Source: Propionivibrio sp. (GTDB taxonomy: Bacteria; Pseudomonadota; Gammaproteobacteria; Burkholderiales; Rhodocyclaceae). From it: 64,000 nt of DNA. The stretch covers positions 186,001 through 250,000 of the forward strand of contig JADJLB010000001.1 in assembly GCA_016705685.1 (NCBI GenBank). The letters run 5' to 3'. The position numbers and the translations under genes were made by a program. Position 1 is the stretch's first letter; every line of letters begins with the position of its first letter. This document shows, piece by piece, positions 29,186-37,001 of this stretch. Under the pieces are notes generated by a model. The model searched no databases. It was given only the letters and a program-made list of their open reading frames with translations, and was not told where the DNA came from.

Positions 29186-30550
29186 ATGCACAAGCAATTC
29201 AGGCCGACACACGCTTATCTGATGGCAGCTTTGAGCGCTGCTTATCCTGTCGTTTCCTATGGCGCTGCAGCGGGACGTGTCGATTTCGCTGTGGGCAATG
29301 TTGTTGCCAACGCGGCAGACGGATCCCGTCGTGTGCTGACCAAAGGGGCTGAATTGTTTTCTGGTGACACGGTGTTGACCAACGAAGGGCAAACCCAGTT
29401 TCGATTTTCGGATGGCTCAATCGTTTCGTTGCAGCCGGGCTCCGAGTACCGCATTGTTGACTACCGATTTAATGGAGCAGCAGACGGCACAGAGAAAGGC
29501 TTCTTCAGCCTGCTCAAGGGCGGTTTGCGAACCATAACCGGCCTTGTCGGTAGAGCCAATCGCGATAATTACAAGGTGAGTACGAGCGTCGCCACGATCG
29601 GAATTCGCGGTACGCAATATTCAGTGACTTACGGTAACAGCATTAACGTCAATACCGGTGAAGGTGTGGTCGAAGTATGCAATGGGAGAGGGTGCTTACT
29701 ATTGTATCCGGGCGACGAAGGCTACGTGCAGAGCGACGATACGCCACCGCTACTGGTTCAGAACGGGGACGAAAAGGTGGGTAAGGAAGATCTGCTCCAG
29801 AGCTTCGATTCGCCGATTGAGCAGCGAACGGCCGGCGGCGCTTCGGCTGCGGTAGGGCTTGTTGGCACTCAGACCTATGCGACGGCTTGGGCGTATATCG
29901 GCGTAGATAAGGGCACCGGCGTCGGAGCCGGCACGATCAATTCCAGCGGAATTCTCACTGATTTTGAAACGGGTTCTGGCACCACTGGAGCCAATGTGGC
30001 GGGAGGAAATTCAGTGCAGAGCTTCGGTAACGACGGCGTCGTTGCTTGGGGGCGCTGGATTGATAACGGCAGTGGGTTCACCGGTGCCTTGAGCGGAGGC
30101 GAAGGCGCGGTTGTGCACTACGTGACGGGCATCCCGACAGCAGATAGCCAGCCGGCATTGGCTTCGATGTATGGCACCTCGGCTACATTCTCGCTTCTGG
30201 GCGGCGGTGTGACTGGCGCCAGTAGTGGCGCTGGAAGCGTAACGAGCGGCTCGATGAATGTTAACTTTACGACGGCGACGGTGACTTCACTTGCGCTGGG
30301 AATTTCGGTTGGGGGCAACAGCTATAACCTTGCTGGCGGGGGTTACACTATTTCCGGCTTCGGTAGTGCTGTCGTTTTTTCGGGGGGCAGTTCTTCTGCG
30401 ACGGGAGGCTCATGTGGTGCCGGCTGTGCCGCAGACGTCGTTGGGCAATTCTTGGGCGCCGGTGCGGCGCGTGCCGGTGCCGCATTTAAATTTGATGATG
30501 GACAGTCGATCGCCGGTGCCGCTGCATTTAAAAATAACGCAACCCGTTGA
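29186..30550 (+). CDS. FecR domain fused to a TbpB-like C-terminal beta-barrel, putative Slam substrate, cassette 1
   Basis: The frame opens at a TTG overlapping the previous stop. The ATGs at 29180 and 29186 follow GGGGG, and the latter has the better spacing, giving 454 aa. A signal peptide (AALSAAYPVVSYGAAA) lacks a lipobox cysteine. A FecR domain covers about 30-160 (QFRFSDGSIVSLQPGSEYR; VATIGIRGTQYSV). The second half is Gly/Ser/Thr-rich beta sequence and ends VVGQFLGAGAARAGAAFKFD with a closing GAAAFK. That ending resembles the last strands of the 8-stranded barrel of TbpB/hemophilin-type Slam substrates (V-G-F-G-A-G...GAF). This architecture is inferred by eye. Confidence 0.72.
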   Translation: MHKQFRPTHAYLMAALSAAYPVVSYGAAAGRVDFAVGNVVANAADGSRRVLTKGAELFSGDTVLTNEGQTQFRFSDGSIVSLQPGSEYRIVDYRFNGAADGTEKGFFSLLKGGLRTITGLVGRANRDNYKVSTSVATIGIRGTQYSVTYGNSINVNTGEGVVEVCNGRGCLLLYPGDEGYVQSDDTPPLLVQNGDEKVGKEDLLQSFDSPIEQRTAGGASAAVGLVGTQTYATAWAYIGVDKGTGVGAGTINSSGILTDFETGSGTTGANVAGGNSVQSFGNDGVVAWGRWIDNGSGFTGALSGGEGAVVHYVTGIPTADSQPALASMYGTSATFSLLGGGVTGASSGAGSVTSGSMNVNFTTATVTSLALGISVGGNSYNLAGGGYTISGFGSAVVFSGGSSSATGGSCGAGCAADVVGQFLGAGAARAGAAFKFDDGQSIAGAAAFKNNATR

Positions 30551-30559
30551 TTGTTGTTC

Positions 30560-31919
30560 ATGATGCCGTTTCGTTCGGCAGTTGTCGGGGCTGTCTGGCC
30601 CGCCATCGTGCCAGCGCCCGGTGCGGCTTTGCTCTCGCTGCTATTCCAGCTAGAGCAAAGTCAGTGGCTGTCACCCGTCGTTGTGGCCGATCGCCAATTT
30701 CAACAGCTCGATGTTCTTGTAGCGTTTCTCTGGCAGACCTCAGCGTTTTATCGTAGAACGCTTATCCGCTGCTGACTGGTCGCCAGGGCAGCATCTTGAC
30801 GAGAGCGCTTGGCGCGCACTGCCAATTCTCAAGCGGGCGACGGTACAGTCCTGTCGCGACCAACTGATTGTCGAAAATGCCCCGAAGGCGCACGGTCGCG
30901 CGACGGAATATTCGACAACCGGCTCGCTCGGTATGCCGGTCCAAGTGCTGGGAAACGAGTTGACGCATCTTTTCACTAGCGTACTGATCGTCAGGAATCA
31001 TCTCTGGCATCATCGCGACCTATCGGGAAAGTTCGCCGCGATACGTAGCAAGGTCGAGAGCGCCTCGCTCCCGGATTGGGGACGAATCGAATCCGCAGCT
31101 CTTGTTACCGGGCCGGCTGCCGTGCTTAATATTTCGACCGATATTGACCGTCAGCTCGACTGGCTCTGCGCTGAAACACCAGACTATCTGTTGACCCATC
31201 CGAGCAATCTGCGCAGCCTGCTTCATCGTGCCCGCCAGAAAGCGGTCAGCATTCCCTCGCTGAGGGAATTATCCACTTTCGGAGAAATGCTTCCCGCCGA
31301 TCTGCGAGATCTTGCGCGGGAGGTCTGGAATCTGCCCGTAACCGACGTTTATTCATCCGAAGAGTTTGGAAACATTGCGCTGCAATGCCCGGTCCATGAC
31401 GAAAACTACCATATCCAGGCAGAGAATCTGCTCGTCGAAATCGTCGACGACAGTGGAACGCCCTGTGCGCCGGGCGAGATTGGCCGTGTCCTGGTCAGTA
31501 CGCTGCACAATTTCACGATGCCCTTGTTACGCTACGAAATTGGCGACTACGCTCTGGCCGGAGAGGCCTGCAAATGTGGCCGCGGCCTGCCGGTGATCCG
31601 GCGTATAGCCGGTCGGCGAAGAAACATGCTGCGCTTGCCCGATGGCCGCAGCCACTGGCCTTCGTTTCCCTATGAAGAGTTCACGCCAATCGCCGATTTC
31701 CGGCAAATTCAGATCATTCAGCACCAGATCCAGGATATTGAAGTGCGCTTGGCAGGTCCCGCATTCTTGTCTCGCGAGACGGAGAAACTGTTCTCGGCGA
31801 AGCTTTGTGAACTGTTGCACGGACAGTTCACCGTTCGCTATTCATATCCAGAGTTGATTGAGCCCTCGGCCGGCGGGAAGTTCGAGGATTTTCTGTCGCT
31901 GGTCGCAGATTCGAGTTAG
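30560..31919 (+). pseudogene. PaaK/CapK-like adenylate-forming ligase with a frameshift
   Basis: Two consecutive frames make one protein: 30560-30775 (MPFRSAVVGAVWPAIVP...TSAFYRRTLIRC, stop) and the frame from about 30756 to 31919. Removing one A at 30755 joins them as FYRERLSAADWSPG, the expected N-terminus of a phenylacetate-CoA ligase / CapK / coenzyme F390 synthetase relative. Later motifs are intact: TTGSLGMPVQV, VYSSEEFGNIALQCP, LLRYEIGDYA and CGRGLPVIRRIAGRRRNML. Either the gene is broken or the base is an assembly error. It follows the FecR-barrel gene by about 10 bp. The substrate is unknown. Confidence 0.75.
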
Positions 31920-32944
31920 GGCCGCTGACTAGCCCTTTCAAGCAAGTAGTGAATTGTCAGATTGTCGAACAAGGCCGAGCCGGTTGATATGAATACGATA
32001 CGGCGATGTTCTGTTGCCGGGGCTTTCTGCTGCCGGAGCAGGCTGACCAGATCGATTGGTGGCGTGCCCTGCAGCAAATGATCGTCGTGCCAGCGTTTCA
32101 GGTCGCCGATCAGGGCGCTGTCTTTGAGGTCGGTGATCAGTGTTGCATGATCAATCCATTCCGGCTCCAGTTCGCCCTGCGCGTCTGAGTCAGCCCCGAG
32201 GCTGATGACAAGAGTGGCCGCGCTCATTGCTGGACGAAAAAAGGGCGTCCGGCTATCCGTCGCCAGAAGCACGACTTGGCTGTCATCGGCTTGCGTAAGC
32301 GACGCGAGATGCGTCCCCTGCAAGCGCGGGAATTGTAGTTTGAGCGCGCTGAAAGTTCGGCGTGCCTTGTCAACGTCGGGGTCGACCATGCGCAGCCGGT
32401 CAATGCGGTCGTCACTGGCCAAGTAATAGGCGGCATACCAAGCCACCGGGCCGGCACCGAAAATGGTAACACTGCGGCCACCGCGCAAAAGGCGATGAGC
32501 GATTGCCGCACACGCGCCGGTTCGCGCAGAGGACAAGGCGAAGGCGGCAAATTCGCTATGTACGAAATTTTCTTGTGGATCAAGATACAGCGCACGACCA
32601 ACCGTCATGCGCTCACGAACGACTTCTCGGCTGAAGTTTGAACCGACGATCTTTACCGTCTTTGTCAATCGCCCGGGGCCGCGTACAACACACGGCATGA
32701 CGCGGAAATCGCCCCTTACCGAGCCTGACTGACTGCAGTCGTCAAACGTATCGGCGAAGATCTGTTTGGCAGGTAAAGCAATTACCAGTTCGCCATCGGC
32801 AATACTCTGGAGGTCGCGTTGCAATGCGCTGAGGTAAGCCAAGGGCGCATCAGTTAGCTGCGCATGGCAATACGCGTCATCAAACCAGGTGCAGGGCTCC
32901 GGGTCGAGACGAAAAGGAGGGGGAGGATGCATGGAGGTCATCAA
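31916..32944 (-). CDS. Divergent ornithine cyclodeaminase / SbnB-like dehydrogenase
   Basis: A 342-aa protein with a Rossmann core VTIFGAGPVAWYAAYYL and MVDPDVDKARRTF, plus the ISLGADSDAQGELEPEW segment equivalent to the family's GsDxxGKxEl motif. It is more like the SbnB / amino-acid dehydrogenase branch of the OCD family than the gene at 5034. The upstream half has KIVGSNFSRE, matching the substrate-binding lysine segment. Its 3' end overlaps that of the CapK-like gene by 4 bp (tail to tail). OCD and adenylating enzymes do meet in small natural-product pathways, but no such product can be deduced here. Confidence 0.75.
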   Translation of the reverse strand: MMTSMHPPPPFRLDPEPCTWFDDAYCHAQLTDAPLAYLSALQRDLQSIADGELVIALPAKQIFADTFDDCSQSGSVRGDFRVMPCVVRGPGRLTKTVKIVGSNFSREVVRERMTVGRALYLDPQENFVHSEFAAFALSSARTGACAAIAHRLLRGGRSVTIFGAGPVAWYAAYYLASDDRIDRLRMVDPDVDKARRTFSALKLQFPRLQGTHLASLTQADDSQVVLLATDSRTPFFRPAMSAATLVISLGADSDAQGELEPEWIDHATLITDLKDSALIGDLKRWHDDHLLQGTPPIDLVSLLRQQKAPATEHRRIVFISTGSALFDNLTIHYLLERASQRP

Positions 32945-33109
32945 GGCTTCAAGCTGAGGCGATCTTCAAGGTGTGGCCTCGTCCAGCATTCTCGCAGTTG
33001 GCGCGAGGCCGCGCAACGAACAGAACTCAAACAGGATTCGACGGAAGCCGGGATCAATTGTGAATAGTACTGGTGTGATGGAGCCCGATGCTGAAGGCTG
33101 GCGCATACT

Positions 33110-33285
33110 CGCCCGGTATTCCGCTGTTGATTCCCGGCGAGCGATTTAATGCGACGATCATGCGCTATCTCAGATTTGCACGCGACTTCAATCAGCTGTA
33201 TCCAGGCATCGAGACGGATATCCACGGACTGGTCACGGAAATCGTCGACTGCAAGCGGTCGTACTACGTGGATTGCGTTCGGTGA
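33110..33285 (+). pseudogene. 3' fragment of an Orn/Lys/Arg decarboxylase gene
   Basis: Encodes PGIPLLIPGERFNATIMRYL through SYYVDCVR and a stop, matching the last 58 codons of the intact decarboxylase at 23276-25513 with substitutions such as V to M, F to I and N to C. An in-frame ATG at 33088 makes a 65-codon ORF, but there is no ribosome-binding site and the fragment has no PLP domain, so it is a remnant. It forms the right-hand copy of the direct repeat and suggests a recombination boundary. Confidence 0.88.
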
Positions 33286-33292
33286 ACTGTTG
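33110..33292 (+). repeat. Direct repeat copy B: decarboxylase 3' end
   Basis: Counterpart of 25338-25520, in the same orientation. Similarity runs through the stop codon and the following ACTGTTG, then ends in a run of T. Confidence 0.9.
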
Positions 33293-33518
33293 TTTTTTTT
33301 CACGCCGAACGATTCGAGGCCCGCGATCATCGTTTTTTGTTGACGGCGCCTTGCTTGTAATTTAACTTCATATATTGTTTGTATCGCAATGAATTTATTC
33401 GTATTGTTTGTTCATTGCTTCGCGGGATTGCATTGCGTTCGGCACACAGGGTTATTTTGCCCCCCCCCGGCCGGCCGCCCCTTCCCCCCCCCGCCGGGGG
33501 CGCGCCCCCCCGCGCGGC
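33286..33518. other. Intergenic stretch with AT-rich part and an extreme G/C homopolymer tract
   Basis: From the decarboxylase remnant to the FecR start there is no gene. The first part (to about 33459) is AT-rich and may hold the promoter. Bases 33460-33518 are almost pure G/C (57 of 59), with C runs of 8 to 10. This tract occupies the place of the ribosome-binding site of the next gene. It is unlike anything else in the window and may be an assembly or base-calling artefact. Confidence 0.7.
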
Positions 33519-34250
33519 GTGAAACTTGCTTCTATTCTTGTGTCCCTGTTGACATTGATCACCAGCACCTGCTTTGCACAAGGAGCGGCTTCGGTGATAT
33601 TTGCCAGCGGACACGCGCAAATTATCAGCAAGACCGGTCAGTCCCGGGCGGCTGTGCGCGGAAGCGATGTCGCCGCCGGCGAAATGATAGACACAGCCGA
33701 TGGGCGTTTGCAGCTCCGCTTCAGCGATGGCGCGAGCATGTCGCTGCAGCCGGAGACGCGTTTCAGGATCGACGAATTCCATTTCGCCGAGCAGAACGGA
33801 AACGCGGGGTCCGAGGATCGCAGTTTCTTCTCGTTGCTCAAGGGTGGTTTTCGCACGGTTACCGGGTTGATCGGCAAACTGCGGCGCGAGCAGTACCGAA
33901 TCGACACGGCGGTGGCGACCATCGGCATCCGTGGTACCGACTACGGTGCACATTACAACGCGTCTGGATTGGCGGTCAGCACGTTTAGCGGGTTGGTTGA
34001 AGTGTGCAGCGAGGGTGGATGCGCCGAGGCCGCACCCGGGGAGACATTGCTCGTAGCGGACAGGAAGAGCAAGCCGAAAAAGACAGGTCACGGTGCGGGC
34101 GGCGTGAAAGGCGCTCCTGTCATGCCGGGGCTTCCGCCGCCCATACCCGGGGAACTGTCGCCGCCGGTGCCGCCAGCGGCTCCCCCCGCTCCGAGCGCAA
34201 CGCCTCCGGCAGCAAGTCCAGGTTTTGCCTCGCCGTCGAAGATCCCGTAA
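33519..34250 (+). CDS. FecR-domain periplasmic protein, cassette 2
   Basis: Paralogue of the protein at 27117. A longer frame opens at 33408, but its first 37 residues come from the G/C-homopolymer tract (Pro/Arg-rich, implausible). The GTG at 33519 begins VKLASILVSLLTLITSTCFA, a normal signal peptide aligned with that of the first copy. The FecR domain follows (QLRFSDGASMSLQPETRFRI; RREQYRIDTAVATIGIRGTD). The C-terminal 50 residues are strongly proline-rich (PPVPPAAPPAPSATPPAA), so this copy has a longer extended tail, perhaps crossing the periplasm or contacting peptidoglycan. The start codon is not certain because of the suspect upstream tract. Confidence 0.85.
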   Translation: MKLASILVSLLTLITSTCFAQGAASVIFASGHAQIISKTGQSRAAVRGSDVAAGEMIDTADGRLQLRFSDGASMSLQPETRFRIDEFHFAEQNGNAGSEDRSFFSLLKGGFRTVTGLIGKLRREQYRIDTAVATIGIRGTDYGAHYNASGLAVSTFSGLVEVCSEGGCAEAAPGETLLVADRKSKPKKTGHGAGGVKGAPVMPGLPPPIPGELSPPVPPAAPPAPSATPPAASPGFASPSKIP

Positions 34251-34304
34251 CAACACGCCATGCAGACAAGTATTCCAATTATGCGGTCATCAGGGAGGGG
34301 AGCC

Positions 34305-35621
34305 ATGGTCAATAAGCGATTCTGCAAAGCCGTGACTGTTTTGTTGTTGTCTGCACTGTCTCAAGTCGCAGCAGCGGATGCACTGACAGACCAGGCGCAG
34401 GCATTGCTCGACCAGAATAGGTCCAATGAAGCGTACGGCCTGCTTGAGCCGCAGGAAAGCCAACGCGCCGGCGACGTCGATTACGATCTCCTGTTCGGCA
34501 TTGCCGCCATTGATGTCGGCCAGAATACGCGCGGCGTGTTCGCCCTCGAGCGCGTACTGGCCATGCAACCGAGAAATGCGCGGGCGCGTGCCGAGATTGC
34601 GCGTGCCTATCTTGCTCTGGGTGAAACCGACACCGCCAAGCACGAATTCGAATTCGTGCAAAAGCAGGGCGTCCCGCCGGAAGTGTCGGCGACCATCGAC
34701 CGTTACATGGACGCGATTGATCGGGCCAATGCCTCGACTCGTACCACATTACGGGGCTTTCTGGAGGGCTCCCTGGGTTACGATTCCAACGTCAATTCCG
34801 CCACGAACAAAGGTACGGTGGCCATGCCGGGCTACGGGGGAGACGTCGCGTTGAGTTCCGACAGCAGGGCCACCGACGCCTGGTTTGGAACGCTGGGTGG
34901 CGGCCTGAACGTTCGTTCGCCCATCAACAAAGACATGGCTGTGGTGGCCGGATTGTCCGGAGTGGCGCGCAATAATTTTGGGGTGCGCCAGTTCGATAAC
35001 GTCAGTGCGGATGCTTATGCCGGCGTTGTACTGACACAGGACAAACACGTCTTTTCGCTGAATGCCCAGTTCAACCAGTACAACCTTTCAGGCGATCGAT
35101 ACAGGACGGCATCCGGTTTGTCGGGACAGTGGCAATTTAACAAGGATGCGCGCAATCAGCTCAGCACATTCTTTCAGTATGCCGATTTGCGTTATCAGAC
35201 TCAGCCTGTGCGCAATGCCGACCGGTGGGTTGCCGGCGGAGCGATCGCACATGGTTTCCGCGGCGGTGAAGTTGTCTTTGCCAGTCTGTATGGTGTAAAC
35301 GAGTCTCCGCATAGCGGTGACGTGCCCTGGTTGGGTTTTAGCGGTGCGGGGATCCGTGCTGGCGGCCAGATGAACCTTAATGCGAAGACGGCCCTCTTTG
35401 CCGGCGGATCGGTCGAGTACCGCCACTACGGCGCTCAGGATCCGGCGTTCCTGCGAACACGCAAGGACACCCAATACGATCTGGTCATGGGATCCAACTA
35501 CACACCGGCCCGATACTGGACGATCACGCCCAGACTCAGTTGGACGTATGATGACTCCAATACAGAACTCAACAAATTTCACCGCGAAGCCGTTGCGGTG
35601 ACCGTTCGCCGCGAGTTCTGA
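34305..35621 (+). CDS. TPR plus outer-membrane beta-barrel protein, Slam/DUF560-like, cassette 2
   Basis: Paralogue of 27858-29171 with the same plan: signal peptide (LLSALSQVAAADA), periplasmic TPR region with FALERVLAMQPRNARARAEI, then a barrel opening GFLEGSLGYDSNVNSATN and closing VTVRREF. A longer frame opens at 34260, but GGGAGGGG precedes the ATG at 34305, giving 438 aa, almost the same length as the first copy. The DSNvNsA motif at the start of the barrel is the Slam/DUF560 signature. It is followed 33 bp later by its putative substrate gene. Confidence 0.83.
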   Translation: MVNKRFCKAVTVLLLSALSQVAAADALTDQAQALLDQNRSNEAYGLLEPQESQRAGDVDYDLLFGIAAIDVGQNTRGVFALERVLAMQPRNARARAEIARAYLALGETDTAKHEFEFVQKQGVPPEVSATIDRYMDAIDRANASTRTTLRGFLEGSLGYDSNVNSATNKGTVAMPGYGGDVALSSDSRATDAWFGTLGGGLNVRSPINKDMAVVAGLSGVARNNFGVRQFDNVSADAYAGVVLTQDKHVFSLNAQFNQYNLSGDRYRTASGLSGQWQFNKDARNQLSTFFQYADLRYQTQPVRNADRWVAGGAIAHGFRGGEVVFASLYGVNESPHSGDVPWLGFSGAGIRAGGQMNLNAKTALFAGGSVEYRHYGAQDPAFLRTRKDTQYDLVMGSNYTPARYWTITPRLSWTYDDSNTELNKFHREAVAVTVRREF

Positions 35622-35654
35622 GATTCCGAGTTTCTGACAACGAGGGTAATTGTC

Positions 35655-36992
35655 ATGTCAGCACAACACATTTTCCGCTTACGTAACCCGGCGCTGTTGT
35701 TGGCCCTGGCGGCAGCGTTTCCGGCAGTCTCGTCTGCCGACGGTACTGCCAATGTCGATTTCTCGATAGGCAGCGTAATGGCAGTCAATGCGGCCGGCAT
35801 GCCCAGGCCGCTGACCAAAGGCGGCGGTATCGGTAACGGTGACACGGTGCGTACCGGTGAAGGTGGACGAGCGCAGATTCGTTTCACCGATGGTGCTTTG
35901 GTCTCGCTGCAACCCCAAACCGAGTTCCGTATCGACGATTATCAGTATTCCGGCAATCCGGATGGACAGGAGAAGGGTTTCTTCAGTCTGCTCAAAGGGG
36001 GCCTGCGTACGGTTACCGGCTGGATCGGACGCTCCAAACGTGAGAATTACAAGGTCACCACGAGCGTCGCAACTATCGGTATTCGTGGGACAGAATATAC
36101 GGCCGGATTGAGTCCCTCCGGCGATAGCCTGGCGGTTGCCACGGGCGAGGGCTTGGTCGAAGTCTGTAACGGTGCTGGTTGCATATTATTGGCCAGCGGC
36201 GAATCCGGCGTCGCGCAAAAAGACAGCCCGCCACGCCGCGATAATTCGCGCCCACAACTGCCCCCTAACGACACGCTAACGACCACAACTGGCGATCAAA
36301 CCGTTTTTATCGGCGGAGATCAAGTAAATAGCGCGGGCCTGCCGGCTGCCGGGCAGGCCTTCACCGTTGGCCACGTCGTCAATACAGGCGGCGTGTTTCA
36401 CGATAACTCGACGATTTCATTTGACTCGGCAGGCAATCTGACCGGCTACACTTCCGGCACGTTTACGTCGAGCATAGGCACCGCTTCGGTCGCGGATTCA
36501 GGCACGAGCGATTCGATCATCAAGTGGGGACGCTGGGCCAGCGGCACAGCCGTCGTCGACAATCTGTCGGTAACCCTCGGTGCCAGTCAGGGCGTACACC
36601 TCTTGTGGGGCGTACCGACGGCCGTCATGCCGACGTCCGGCACCGTCGCCTACTCCCTGCTGGGAGGAACAAGTCCTACCGAAGCCGGGGGCCTGTTGAC
36701 CCCAGGAACATTGAGCTCGGCCAGTATGTCCGTAAATTTCGGGGCGCTGACGTTTAGCCTGAGCCTGAGCGGCTCCGTGGGAGGACCTACCGCATTTTCA
36801 GCAAGCGGTTCCGGAAGCCTAACGGGGAATAAATTGTCCTCCTCAAGTCTTACCGGCTTGATTGGTGCCTGTTCCGCTACGGGTTCGGTCTCCGGCATGT
36901 TCTTCGGGGCATCGGCGGAACGTTCAGGGCTTACTTATAAGATGAGCGACGGAACCTACACAATCGTCGGCGCAGCAGCGCTTAAACAGTAG
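35655..36992 (+). CDS. FecR domain fused to a TbpB-like C-terminal beta-barrel, putative Slam substrate, cassette 2
   Basis: A 445-aa paralogue of 29186-30550. The signal peptide (LLLALAAAFPAVSSADG) has no lipobox cysteine. The FecR domain (QIRFTDGALVSLQPQTEFRI; VATIGIRGTEYTA) is followed by a Ser/Thr/Gly-rich beta-strand half that ends SVSGMFFGASAERSGLTYKM with a terminal IVGAAALK. This C-terminal ending is the part most like a Slam-substrate handle barrel. The ATG at 35655 is preceded by GAGGG. Its stop is 9 bp from the GT41 gene, so the substrate and the glycosyltransferase are probably co-expressed. Confidence 0.73.
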   Translation: MSAQHIFRLRNPALLLALAAAFPAVSSADGTANVDFSIGSVMAVNAAGMPRPLTKGGGIGNGDTVRTGEGGRAQIRFTDGALVSLQPQTEFRIDDYQYSGNPDGQEKGFFSLLKGGLRTVTGWIGRSKRENYKVTTSVATIGIRGTEYTAGLSPSGDSLAVATGEGLVEVCNGAGCILLASGESGVAQKDSPPRRDNSRPQLPPNDTLTTTTGDQTVFIGGDQVNSAGLPAAGQAFTVGHVVNTGGVFHDNSTISFDSAGNLTGYTSGTFTSSIGTASVADSGTSDSIIKWGRWASGTAVVDNLSVTLGASQGVHLLWGVPTAVMPTSGTVAYSLLGGTSPTEAGGLLTPGTLSSASMSVNFGALTFSLSLSGSVGGPTAFSASGSGSLTGNKLSSSSLTGLIGACSATGSVSGMFFGASAERSGLTYKMSDGTYTIVGAAALKQ

Positions 36993-37001
36993 ATCGCGCA
37001 T

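Noticed and set aside
33088-33285. 65-codon ORF treated as a small gene
   Set aside because: It is the 3' fragment of a decarboxylase with no ribosome-binding site; it is reported as a remnant instead.
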